Shown: positions 51,823 to 62,840 of the stretch, one piece after another
Position numbering within the stretch: the first letter of the stretch is position 1
Layout: each line of letters opens with the position of its first letter
NCBI GenBank assembly: GCA_905250115.1
Contig: CAJNOI010000060.1
Coordinates: 124,001-188,000 of the forward strand
Direction: 5' to 3'
Length of the DNA: 64,000 nt
DNA from: Adineta steineri
Lineage: Eukaryota > Rotifera > Eurotatoria > Adinetida > Adinetidae
Notes under the pieces: generated by a model
What the model was told of the DNA's origin: nothing
The model's input: only the letters and a program-made list of their open reading frames with translations
Databases searched by the model: none
Program-made: the position numbers and the translations under genes

Positions 51823-52036
51823 AGTATGCTACAGCAATCATTTCCTTCCAATCATTCTTCTGGTCGCTTCATCTTACAACATAATCGGTAATGTGTATTC
51901 AAGAATGGGTGATTATTCGAATGCTTGTCTATTTCACAAATATACCCTCCAAATTGGACAACAAGTATTACCATCAAATCATATTCATCCGCGAATACAT
52001 AAAAGAAACGTTGAAATTGCCAAAAACAAGTTCTAA
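51823..52036 (+). pseudogene. 3' end of a TPR (kinesin light chain-like) protein
   Basis: Immediately after the gap, one frame reads QQSFPSNHSS and, after a one-base shift, a second frame reads SSYNIIGNVYSRMGDYSNAC then LQIGQQVLPSNH and ends at TAA. Together these match the 42-residue TPR unit (SLPxNHxxLATSYNNIGxVYxxMGDYxxAL) abundant in bdelloid TPR proteins. The frameshift lies at about 51860-51872. Either the gene is broken or a base is wrong next to the gap. The 5' part is absent. It is unrelated to MASK. Confidence 0.7.
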
Positions 52037-52830
52037 TTTATCTTTTTTCTCTCACAGAATAGAGAGAGATATGAGAGGGACAATGGCCTCTTACTGTGAA
52101 TTAAAACATAACGATATTTATTGATGAGCTTGATAAACTATGTTTATAAACATCGATCGTGAAAGAGACCTTCACATTTGTTTTTACTGTATCTCTCAAC
52201 AAATATATAATTTATTGTTAAATAATCACTCAAGAAACTCTTCAAAATGTTTGAAGAAAGAAAAGAATAAAGAGAGGTCTGAAATATGCTTATTCAATCT
52301 ATACATTCCATAAAGATAGATTTATGTTATTGAAAACTGGCAAATAAGTCTCATCAAACATCATGACATAGATGAGGAATGTGTTAAAAATCAAAACCAG
52401 ATTTTTCCTTCTTAGTTTTATTTCTTTTTCCGCCTTATATGTATAGTTAGCTAATGAAAACTATGCAGTGCAGTCTTTCTATAGGATTGCATCAATTAAA
52501 CCACATTAAACAATATATTTTTTTTTCGATTTGACTTTAATTGAAAAAAATGTGAACGTATATCATCAGAAGCGATATATGAACGAATGTTGAACCATTA
52601 GAATGCTTTTTGTTATATTGGCATATCCAAACCGCACTTTGACATAATTGAGGTCTAAAATCGAGCATCTGTTTGTATTGGGATATGCACAAAAAGCCGC
52701 TTCTATTTCGTCTACAAGGGTTGAATCACATAATATAATTAAAAACTATAAAGAAATGTATGTTCTTTCAAATTTGAACTGCCATAATCATGACACACTA
52801 AGGACGGCGATAAAAAGTGCTAACGTAAGT
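52037..52830. other. Spacer after the TPR fragment
   Basis: AT-rich with no clear gene. Part of the high-numbered end may still be eroded NO VEIN-like coding sequence, but it is no longer alignable by eye. Confidence 0.4.
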
Positions 52831-53510
52831 AATCGTCGGTTCATGATCGTGGTTTGTATTGATCAGAGAAAAGACGTTGCTTAACTGCTGTTAAAGTTCC
52901 AGGTATTGTTAACAACTTTAATTTTCTTAATTGATCAAGTTCTTTGTTTGTAATGTTATTCTTTTGAAATAATATAAATAGTATTTTGATCGTTTAAATT
53001 GCATTTTCCAATGTAATACAAGTCGAAGCATTTGGAATAATTGTTTTACGTAAATGAGTCAAATCTGTTCGCTCTCCGACACCGACATTTTTCAAACATT
53101 GTTTTATTTCTTTTTGAGTTTTTTCATTTAACAAGCTGAATCCAGATTTATGTGCAAAAAAATCTTCAAAATAAATATCTTTGGTTGATTGTAAACAATT
53201 GTGTTGATCCATTAAAAACGGAATTTTTTCGATTTTCATATATATATCATTCATTGTGTTTGCATTCTTAGAATACTTTCTATAAAAAGATGTAATCATT
53301 CGTTAATTATCTTCAATTGAATGACTTTCAAGGAATATATCTGATTTCAACATGTCAATACATTGATTCTAAGTAGATCCTTTTATATCAATTTGATTCA
53401 AATTCGAATTGTAATCAATCAATGGATCAGAAACGTACTGGAAAGAATTTGTTTCAATGTTAATAATATATTGACTGTTTGGAGATTAACGTTGAATCCA
53501 TAATGACATC
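52831..53510 (-). pseudogene. NO VEIN/sacsin-like pseudogene
   Basis: Read on the minus strand in one frame, coding-like sequence runs through several stops: FQYVSDPLIDYNSN, a TAG, NQCIDMLKSDIFLESHSIED, a TAA, then MITSFYRKYSKNAN, IPFLMDQHNCLQSTKDIYFE, IKQCLKNVGVGERTDLTHLR, ITLENAI, a TAA, and NNITNKELDQLRKLKVVNN. After a one-base shift TLTAVKQRLFSDQYKPRS follows, then a stop. The order of a predicted IPFL block, a KNVGV-TDLT block, an I-ENAI block and an LRKLKV block with LSD-YKPR resembles, from memory, large histidine-kinase-like-ATPase proteins of the NO VEIN/sacsin type found in bdelloids. Three in-frame stops and a frameshift show that it is dead. Confidence 0.55.
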
Positions 53511-54917
53511 ATCTACCTATAAACTGAAGTTCAGAATGTACATGACTAAACTTCATTTCGATCCTTAGATAAACTTACTTTTCGCAGTTAATTTTTTCTA
53601 TTGAGCATAAAACTGCATTGTTGAATTGTTTAGATAGAATATTATCTGTTTAATGTAATTTCGATGGAATAAGTCGATAAGCTAGAGAATAACATTTCTT
53701 CTCTTTGACTAGTTGCTTAATCTATTGAAAGATTTGATCACGTAGTATATTGAATGACCATTACTTTCAAACAAATCTTCAAATAAAAACATTTAGAAAG
53801 AGAAAGACTATGAATAAGCATGCACCTGTATGAATTTATTCTCGATTGAAATTTGTTAAAAGATTCGCGTTTATCAATACTAAAAATTCATATTCAAACC
53901 ATAGTGAGGGTGTGGGTGGATATGGGTAGGAGGTGAATACAGTATTCATACTCACACTCACATCCTCAAAAAGAAAAAGAGATAGATCATGTAAAACAAA
54001 AAAAGCTTTATTGCTATAATAGTGCATCAATTGCTCATTTTCTTTTTCTTTTTACTAAATGGATGAATTATTACACATTTCATATTTCAATTATTGCTCA
54101 AATAAATACTAGCGTATGTTTAAACTTTTTATTTCACTGAAAGTAACTATGTAATCGTCAAACGAGAGTATAATGAATAACACAATTGCTTTCTTTTCCT
54201 TTTGTTGCCATAGACAATTTACTGTATTGTATAAACTCGAAATTATATACGAAATTATACAAACAAGTGTTCTACATATTGGTTTGATATTACACACAGT
54301 AACTTCTTACTTTCTTTTATCTAAATGATATTATATCACAAAATGATTACGTATTAATGTGAATGTATACTATTTGATATAAAAATTATGCAAGAAATAT
54401 GAATGTTTGTGTGCATTATCATCATCATCATAAAGAAATATGAAGTATATTAGATAGATGTGATCGATGCAATAGAGAATGAAATTTTTCATTCATACCA
54501 TTCACTCACTCTCGATCATTCTATACAAATATCACAAAATCATCATAATTTATACGTTTAGGTCAATACGTACGTTTTAATGAATTCGAAGTGAGACAAA
54601 TAACAATTTTAGTACAAAACAATATTGTTGTATAGTTATAAAGTTTTATTTGGTATCTTATTACTCCATGCCGATGAGTTTAGGGTGTGAGTATGGATCA
54701 CGGACTACTTTTCCTCTCATTCACACCTTCGTCTGACTGGGTATATTTACTTTGTACGTTCGAAGAATTCATATCCATTCAGACAAATGTTGAAAAAGAG
54801 GCCTTTTTATGTCTAAAAGTGCGCATTTTCACGCGTTCAAAAAACATTTTATTGAAGAAAAACTAATTTTCATGTAATTTTGATCATCTTTAGATTCTAT
54901 ATTCTATAGAAACCCCA
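53511..54917. other. Spacer before the MORN gene
   Basis: AT-rich without recognisable genes. A TTCTATAG acceptor-like tract at about 54901-54909 precedes the MORN start codon. Confidence 0.45.
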
Positions 54918-55671
54918 ATGACTGTTCAACTTACAACATACAAAGTTCATACCTATGAAGACGGTAGCAGATATGAAGGGCAATGGGTGAACCAGAAAAA
55001 ACATGGAAAAGGCACACAATATTGGGCCAATGGAGATAAGTATGCGGGTGATTGGCTCGATGACAAAAAGACAGGCCAAGGAATTTTCACATGGAATAGT
55101 GGTGAACGGTACGAGAGGGAGCGTTCTCATACGTCATCGCATCATCGATAGATGTACTCAATCAACAAGGCAATATAATTCATGTGATCATTGAATAGCG
55201 CTTGGGACAATGGAAGGATGACAAGACGAATGGAAAAGGCACACTCTGCTTCGCCAATGGAAATAAGTATACAGGTGATTGGCTCGATCACAACATGACA
55301 GGTCAAGGAATTTTTACATGGTATGATGGCGATCGATACGAGAAGAGATATTCATAAATGTCATCTCGTCAACAATATTAGTACTAAATGAACAAAGTAG
55401 CGGACATCATGTGATCATTGAATAAATCGTGGGGCAATTCAAAGATAACAATAAACATGGAAAAGGCACATTGTACTTTGCCAGTGGGGATACATATACA
55501 GGTGATTGGATCGATGGTAAGAAGTCAGGTCAAGGAATTTACACATGGTCTAATGGTAAACAATACGAAGGACAATGGAAGGATGGGAATGTATATGGAA
55601 GAGGTAAAATGCGTTATCCTAATGGTCAAGTAAAAGATGGAATGTGGTCGAATGTTGATTGTATCGGCTAA
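54918..55671 (+). CDS. MORN-repeat protein, reading frame interrupted
   Basis: MORN motifs (about 23 residues, YEGxWxxGKxHGxG) bind phospholipid membranes and act as scaffolds. Three blocks are visible: 54918-55115 (YEDGSRYEGQWVNQKKHGKG, KYAGDWLDDKKTGQGIFTW), about 55202-55342 (GQWKDDKTNGKGTLCFANGN, YTGDWLDHNMTGQGIFTW) and about 55430-55671 (GQFKDNNKHGKGTLYFASGD, QYEGQWKDGNVYGRGKMRYP), ending at TAA. Between blocks lie two non-coding segments of about 86 bp, similar to each other, with stops. They sit at the same point, after RYE and before GQW, but their edges lack GT-AG. If they are removed, one continuous MORN frame of about 200 aa results. Either the introns are non-canonical or an insertion was copied along with the repeat, and the gene may be dead. 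Confidence 0.6.
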
Positions 55672-57017
55672 CACTTACTTATTCCTGTATTACATATAAT
55701 ATATACGTTCATCATGGCAATTTGTTTTTTTTTAAACTAAATAAAATTTAGCACTATAAAAAAGAACAATGAGAGAGTTATTTAGATTTTAACCAGTTTT
55801 TGATATTGCTGGAATGATTGTTGAGAATCTGACGGCATTACTTGATGGAACGAGTAATGTTCTAAGCCATGAACAAGATTGGAATTACATGGATAGTTGC
55901 AGCTGATGCTTATAATAATGTAGAATTCTGTAGAATTTACGGAAAGTGTAAGATTTTAGAATAGTTGTATAAACTAACACACATATCTGACGATGAAGAA
56001 AAATAACCACAAAGATCATCTCATATGTAGTTGGTTATGTATGGAAGAAAAGTGTATTTTAATATTGTGTGATATTTGAAAATAGCAATAATTTTACATT
56101 GTATTGAAATCTGTAGTTCTATACTTATAATTGATGTAAGAGTGACACATCTTGTTTTCGTTTTAAAATGAATCAGTTTTGCCATTGCACAATATTAAAA
56201 TATTTCTACTTATATATTAATTTATTTTCAAAAACATATCGTTACAAATAGCATTTGCATTCAATAGCTGGTTCGTGCTTTTGATCACATGAAAATAATT
56301 TATCATTTACGACAAGAGTATTTTATCGATGAAGCAAGATAACGAAATTAAAGTATCATATTATATAGATACATCAATGACAAAAATATATTCTGTTGCT
56401 TTTGAAGGTTATATATACAATAATAAGTGTTATTAATACTGTTGATTCTTTACTAAGTATAACTTTTTTTTTCTACTTGCATATAATGATTTTAAAATCT
56501 AAAAAACTCTTTGCTACAACATTTTTAGGCATACAATCAAGCGATAATACTTTGCAGTTTTCTTCTGTTGAATAGATTATATTGTATATGTTAGAATTCT
56601 ATCTATGATGAGAAAAAACAAATATAGCAATACTCATTAATCAAATCGAGATATTTTCTACTTCCATAACCGTCTTCCCACAGTCAGAGTTAATGTCCTG
56701 TCGTCTACTAATGATTGCTTTTTCTTTTCTTTCTCGAAATATTCTACATTTATCTTAACTTTAAATATGTTAAATAAAAAGCATTTTCCTGTTTTATTCT
56801 TAGTTTTTTTTTAAATAATGACGTACTAATAGATTTTTTCCATTTCAGAAGAAAACGTTAACAAGTCTTCTACCGACAGTATCATCCAATATAATTTAGC
56901 AATTTTTTTCTTCTATCTTTCTTTCTTACTTACTAGAACTACCAATTTATAATCTATTCGCTGAAAGATTATTTGTCTTGTCACTCATGTCTGTCTGACA
57001 TATAGAAAGATACAATA
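55672..57017. other. Spacer, MORN gene to zinc-ribbon gene
   Basis: AT-rich and without coding signal. Confidence 0.5.
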
Positions 57018-57638
57018 ATGCCATTGGGTATCTATCTCGATACTCCACAAGGTCATAAACCAGCTACATTACCAACTCATTTTACTTTACATGATTTTCG
57101 AAAATTAATCGAAAAAAAAGTTGGTAATCCTGAACATTATGATTATTCATTAGGTGATGTTATTTTTCGTACATGGAATGAAGAAGCTTTTAATCGTCAA
57201 CGAAGTGCTATTCATGATGGTATTACTCTTATTGTACAATATCCACCAGTGATATGGGATAAATCATCTTCTGAAGATGGTCCTATTTGGAGACAAGCAA
57301 CACCAGGTCTATGTCTTGATGGATTTTGTTTAAATATTAAATGTTTAGCATTTGAACATAAAGTTATTATGAATCAAGGTATTGGTCAATTTAATATTAT
57401 TACTAATTCTACTATAATTGATTCACAATGTCCATTATGTCAAACAAATATTCAACCAATTACTTGTGCATTTAATCAATGTTTATGGCGATTAACAGGC
57501 GTAAAAAAACAAGATAATTCAAACACAACATCTCCATCTAGTATAACTACAGAATGGCAAGATTCAAAACATGAATATCATCGATGGACAGATCATTTTA
57601 CATCATGGTCACAATTAACTATTGAAACTAAGAATTAG
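57018..57638 (+). CDS. Ubiquitin-like fold plus zinc-ribbon protein
   Basis: An intronless 206-aa frame. The first 75 residues (MPLGIYLDTPQGHKPATLPT, then FTLHDFRKLIEKKVG and DGITLIVQYPP) have the strand-helix-strand pattern of a ubiquitin-like domain. The second half carries a Cys-rich module: GLCLDGFCLNIKCLAFEHKV, then SQCPLCQTNIQPITCAFNQC and LWRLTG. CxxxxC, CPLC and CxxxxCxWR-type spacing recalls a zinc-ribbon module seen in proteins of ciliates and other protists and in rotifers. No catalytic residues are visible. A role in ubiquitin-type signalling is only suggested by the fold. The absence of introns is unusual for this neighbourhood. Confidence 0.72.
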   Translation: MPLGIYLDTPQGHKPATLPTHFTLHDFRKLIEKKVGNPEHYDYSLGDVIFRTWNEEAFNRQRSAIHDGITLIVQYPPVIWDKSSSEDGPIWRQATPGLCLDGFCLNIKCLAFEHKVIMNQGIGQFNIITNSTIIDSQCPLCQTNIQPITCAFNQCLWRLTGVKKQDNSNTTSPSSITTEWQDSKHEYHRWTDHFTSWSQLTIETKN

Positions 57639-58488
57639 AATTATTATTTTGTTATTAAAAGATATAGAGTGAGAATAAATATAAAAATATTAGGTAAATT
57701 AACCAGACTATTTAAACTATTGTATGTTTTGAAACTAAACAGGCAATTATATTTTTGCTTTCTCCTTCATTTCATCTCCAATCAAGAAAAAAAAACCCTA
57801 CTATACAAAAATAATAATATACCATGTTTTTCTCTTAGAAAACATCTGCGACTAATCAATTTCTCGTCTATTCTAAATAACTCGCACAATATATATTTAC
57901 AAAGGATGCACAGCTGGATATAAATCACAAATGTACAATGACCTTGTAATACGTCTGAAATATATGAATTTCTATCGATATAAATTTTTGAAGTGTTGTT
58001 ATGATATATTTTATATTAATAGATGACAAACTTAAAAGATTGTTTTAATAGATTCTAATTTTTAACATAAACAAGTAAATTTATCGATTGACCTTAATAT
58101 TTTCTATGGTTTCAGGCATAATACATTAAAACCACATTTTTCTGATCTCATTTTGATAACAAATAATGTCATCGATTCTACATATATCAACATAAATTCT
58201 ATTTGTTATTATTTATGCTCCCCTAAGGAAAAAAAATGGTTTGATCATGTTTTTTTCTTTATATATTCTTCGATACCAATAAAAAAAAAAGAATAAGGTA
58301 TGGTCTCATTTTTTTCCTTCTTCTTCTTCTTTTTCTGTTTCTGTTTCTCTTCTCTTCCTTTTTTTTCTACCGTATATTCGATCGATGGCAAAAAATAAAA
58401 ACGAAATACATCACCATGAAATTACACCGTTATACTAAGCAATTGTGACATAAACATACTATTATTATGCACAATATTTCTGGAGAAA
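57639..58488. other. Spacer before the F-box gene
   Basis: AT-rich with a CTT/TTC-rich pyrimidine tract at about 58313-58368, close upstream of the F-box start, which may be promoter-associated. No gene. Confidence 0.5.
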
Positions 58489-60242
58489 ATGTCTACAGAT
58501 ATAATTTCCTACTTAGATAATTTACCCGTTGAACTTCTTTATCATATTTTAAAATTTCTCGATACTGATACAATACTTTTATCATTTCGTTATGTTTGTA
58601 AACGTTTTTATATTATTTCAAATGTTTATAATCAATATGAATTAAATTTAAATTCATGTACAAAATATAATTTTTATCGTTTTTGTCGTATTATTAATCC
58701 ATTAAATATTATATCACTTATTTTATCTGATGATGACAGAACACCAGGTCAAATAAATTTATTTCTTTCATTTTATAAACTTAAACAATTTAAATATCTT
58801 CGTTCATTAACGCTTTTGGAAATTGAAGATTCAAATTTAAATATCGTTTTAAAAGATTTATCTTATGTATCACTTTTATCCTTAACGATTAAATCTCGTA
58901 CATTTTTTACATGGACAAATCAAACATTATCATGTCTTTCAACAATTCTCGAACAATCTAGTCTAAAACAATTTACATTAAGTATATGGTGTTTTGAAAT
59001 TTATGATTTTATATGGCCAAATCAATGTCAAATCGAATATGTTCATATATCAAATCGAATAACATTTGAACAATATTGTATTATTCTTGAACGATGTTTA
59101 TATTTAAAAACATTTATTATTAAAGATGTACTTTGGAATGATACAAATATGATTACTTCTAATCAATATCGTCAATTAAAATCTTTAACATTAGAAGATA
59201 ATCGTATGGATATATTTAAATTAGAACAATTTCTTTCATTAACTCCATCACTTGTTTATTTAAAAGTTATTGGTATGGCATATTTAGTTGATAGTTATCG
59301 TTGGGAAAAAATACTTCGAATAAAACTTTCGAATTTAGGAAAATTCGAGTTTTTTTTTCAATCATGGAAAGATGTTAATTATGATTTTTCGGATATTGAA
59401 TCACTTATACGACCATTTCAAACATCATTTTGGTTAGAAAATAAACGGTGGCTTGTCAATTGTGATTATATTATTAATCCAACTGAAGTTATTTTATATT
59501 CTATACCAATTTGTAAATCATATTTTCAATATCATGATCAATCAAATAAAATTACTTGTTCCAATATTACACATACACATCTGGATGAAACTATGATGAA
59601 TAATGTTACAGAATTACGATTAAATTTAGTTAGAACTTTTTGTCATGGAAATATTGAGAAAAAGGTAAATTAATTCAATAGAAAATATAATTTTTGACAC
59701 TTCTTTTTTTTTCTTCATAGATAAATTCATTTCCTCAACCTTTATTTCATAATGTAACTGAACTTATACTTGATCTTGATGATCAATGTTCACTGAATGC
59801 ATCATCACAAACATTATCTAATTTAATCAATCTTGTACATCTTAGTCAACTTTCATTAAATCTTAATTATGATTATTCTTTGGATTTAAATACGCGAGCA
59901 TATTTAAAAAATATTTTTAAGCAAATTTCTAATATTCGTACATTAGAAATATGTAATAATTTATCTACAATTTATTCCAATATAACAATTGAAGATATTT
60001 GTTCATTGATTCCATCGTATATTGAACATTTAAAAATTACTGTGAAAAATATTAATGATATGAAAATAATTATTGATCGTTTTGAATATTTATCAAGTAT
60101 AACATTTCGATTTTCATTCTATAAATCAATTCCATCGGCAAAAATTATTGAATCATTTTTAAATATAAAAAAAGATTTAACTTATAGAAAAGATGATTGT
60201 TCTATACGAGTATGGCTTAATCGATTTCCAAAGAGTAAATAA
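58489..60242 (+). CDS. F-box/LRR-like protein
   Basis: Two exons, 58489-59664 and 59721-60242, join in phase to 565 aa. The N-terminal F-box (YLDNLPVELLYHILKFLDTD, then FRYVCKRFY) would bind SKP1 and place the protein as substrate receptor of an SCF ubiquitin ligase. The rest is a degenerate leucine-rich repeat region (YLRSLTLLEIEDSN, YRQLKSLTLEDNRMD, LSQLSLNLNYDY, IRTLEICNN). A variable, lineage-expanded family with this F-box start and LRR tail is common in bdelloid genomes. The substrate cannot be predicted. The intron is 56 nt with clean GTAAAT/CATAG ends. Confidence 0.9.
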
Positions 60243-60540
60243 AATATATATATACATATGTATATGAAATTGATTAATTTTTTATTGTAATGGTAGATGA
60301 GTTTTATTTTTCTATGGCAATATTTTTGTTTTATATATATTCTGATGAATAAATATATACGAATCATTATTTTTGCAATAATAATTAGAAAGAAAACTTG
60401 AAAAATCGAAATCATTCTTCTTTTTTTATTTATTGCATTCAATAAACAATTATTTCGTGATTGAAATATTTTGTCAAAAGACCATAAAATGCACTCAACC
60501 TGCTATTGAATACTATATCATAAAAAAAAATAATAAATAT
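60243..60540. other. Convergent spacer between F-box and EGF genes
   Basis: The 3' ends of the two genes face each other across about 300 bp of AT-rich DNA with no further feature. Confidence 0.5.
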
Positions 60541-62132
60541 CTAATCGAAAAAAAAAACATAAATGTCATCAATTACCGTGCAAAAGGTACCTATAAAACC
60601 AGCTGGGCATATACAACGAAAACCACCTCCCGATACTGCTTGACATGATCCACCATTTTGACATCGATTAATGCTACAAGCAGTCGAGCTATATGTACCA
60701 GGTACGGCTTAAAATAAGATAAAATATTTGTACTTTTGTGATTATTTATCTCTCAAAACATACTTATACTTGTAGAAAGATCACAACGAATACCAATAAA
60801 ACCAGCTGGACATGTACATCGATAACCACCACCGGGTACCGATACACATGTTCCACCATTTAAACATGAATTAATCGTACAAGCATTTGATGTTGATGTA
60901 CCAGTACTACCTTAAAACAAGATAAAATAATTTTTTGAACTATTTATAAAAAAAAAAAGATATCACTAGTAGAAAGATCACAGCGAATACCGGTAAAACC
61001 AACTGGACATGTACAGCGATAACCACCACCTGGTACTGATATACATGCTCCACCGTTTAAACATGGATTAATCGTACAAGCGTTTGATGTTGATGGATTA
61101 GTAATACCTTAAAGCGCAATAAAATATTTTTTTTGAACTATTTATAAAATAAAAAAAGAAATCACCAGTAGAAAGATCACAACGACTACCAGTGAAACCA
61201 GCTGGACATGTACATTGAACTCCACCACCAGGTAGTGATGTGCACAATCCACCATTAAGACATATATTAGTTGGACAAGGAGTTAAGCTATATGTAATAG
61301 GTGTGACTTAAAATAAAATAGAATAATTTTTTTTTGATTATTTATTTCGAAAAACACACTTTGAGAAACATCGCAACGAGCGCCAGTAAAACCAGCTCGA
61401 CATATACATCGATAACCACCACCAGGTACGGATTGACATGTTCCACTATTAAGACATGCATTGACTGGACAAGCACTTGAAGTAGATATACCAATTGTAC
61501 CTCAGAAAAAAAACAGTATCAAATAGTTGTCAAACTATTATTTTCTATAAAAACTTACCACTAGAATATTCACAACGATTACCCGTAAAACTAACCGAAC
61601 ATATACATCGAAAACCACCACCAAGTACTGATTGGCATGTTCCACCGTTAAGACACGCATTAGCTACACAAGCATTCGAACCAGTTGTTCCAGTTGTACC
61701 TCATGAATTAAAAATCAATATAAAATAGTTTTTAGACGATTATCATCTATGAAAATTTACCACTAGACAGCTCACAAGTACTGCCTGTGAAACCCGCTTG
61801 ACAAACACATCGATAACCACCTCCCTGTACGGTCACACATACTCCATTATTCTTACAAGTATTACTCAGACAAGTACTACCAGTACCTTAGAAATAATGT
61901 TAAATATATTTTCTTTTCTATAAACAATATATTAAATATTACTTTGAGGATAATTACAAAGACTACCCGTAAAACCAGATGGACAATTGCATATAAATGT
62001 ATTGGGATATATTGAAACACATATTCCACCGTTCAAACATGGATTCGGAAAACTAGTACAATAATTATTTATTACTTGTCCGTCGATTTTAGTTAAAACA
62101 ACGATAAAAAGAACAATACAAAATGGTAACAT
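60541..62132 (-). CDS. Secreted protein with eight EGF-like domains
   Basis: Eight exons, 61943-62132, 61761-61886, 61559-61699, 61360-61500, 61166-61306, 60967-61107, 60770-60910 and 60541-60707, keep phase 1 at every junction and give 395 aa. A signal peptide ([18 protein letters not shown]) is followed by eight EGF domains of the form C-x4-CLNGGxC-x7-GGGYRCxCPxGFTGxRC. Five successive exons are exactly 141 nt, one EGF domain each. No calcium-binding D-x-D/N-E signature precedes the domains, and no transmembrane segment follows. The last exon runs past an intron-donor-like GTAATT into a short hydrophobic tail ([11 protein letters not shown]), so the annotated end could be a readthrough of a lost donor. 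An extracellular adhesion or matrix role is likely. Confidence 0.88.
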
Positions 62133-62840
62133 TCTCGTTTTTTTGTTTTCTCTGAATTTTGTGTTAGAATCGTATATGTCAATTGATTATATATTGGATT
62201 AAAGTACTTATGTTAGATAAATAAAAAAATCCGTAGTACAGAAGATTAGACATGTGTAATGACTTTGTGTCATGAAAAATATCAAAACATTGTTGTTGTT
62301 GTTGTTTTTTTATATTCAAAAGTACAAAAATAAAAAAAAATTTTATTTACTTAATTCTTACAAGAAAATAAACTTTAATTAATTTACTCAATGATATTTT
62401 TATTTATATTAAAAAATATTTTATTTAATATATTAGATTATTATTTGACATAGCGATATTGTTGTACATAATAAGAATTTAGTAAAAGAATATCTATGAT
62501 TCATTCTTTATAGTCGTCTATGAATGTTTACTATATCATTATCCGACCTGGACATACTTTAACTATGCCTATATCGATCGAGGCCACGTGTAGTGAATCT
62601 TCTTGTTATATATTCATTGTCTGGTTCGACGTAGAGGTTCGAAAACATAAATAGACAAAAGATTCGTTTAATATCTAATTTATCTCTCTTTCTATCTCTC
62701 TCATCTCTTTCGATCGTTATATTTCTTCCATCGTTCATTTGTCAGATCGAACATATACATATCGCACGCATTTAAGTTTAAAAGAAGAGGTATATCGTCA
62801 TTTTATTTATAAACACATTTCAAGTTAAAATATCTATTTA
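62133..62840. other. Divergent promoter spacer
   Basis: Lies between the EGF gene (minus) and the last plus-strand gene. AT-rich with a pyrimidine tract (TCTCTC) at about 62683-62710. No gene. Confidence 0.5.

Noticed and set aside
52648-52884. Plus-strand 78-codon frame
   Set aside because: No family and no splice signals, and it overlaps the better-supported NO VEIN-like relic on the other strand.
52831-53510. Reassigned stop codons (TAA/TAG as Gln) as an explanation of the in-frame stops
   Set aside because: Intact genes nearby, such as EXOSC10 (TAG) and the F-box gene (TAA), use these codons as true stops, and a frameshift is also present.
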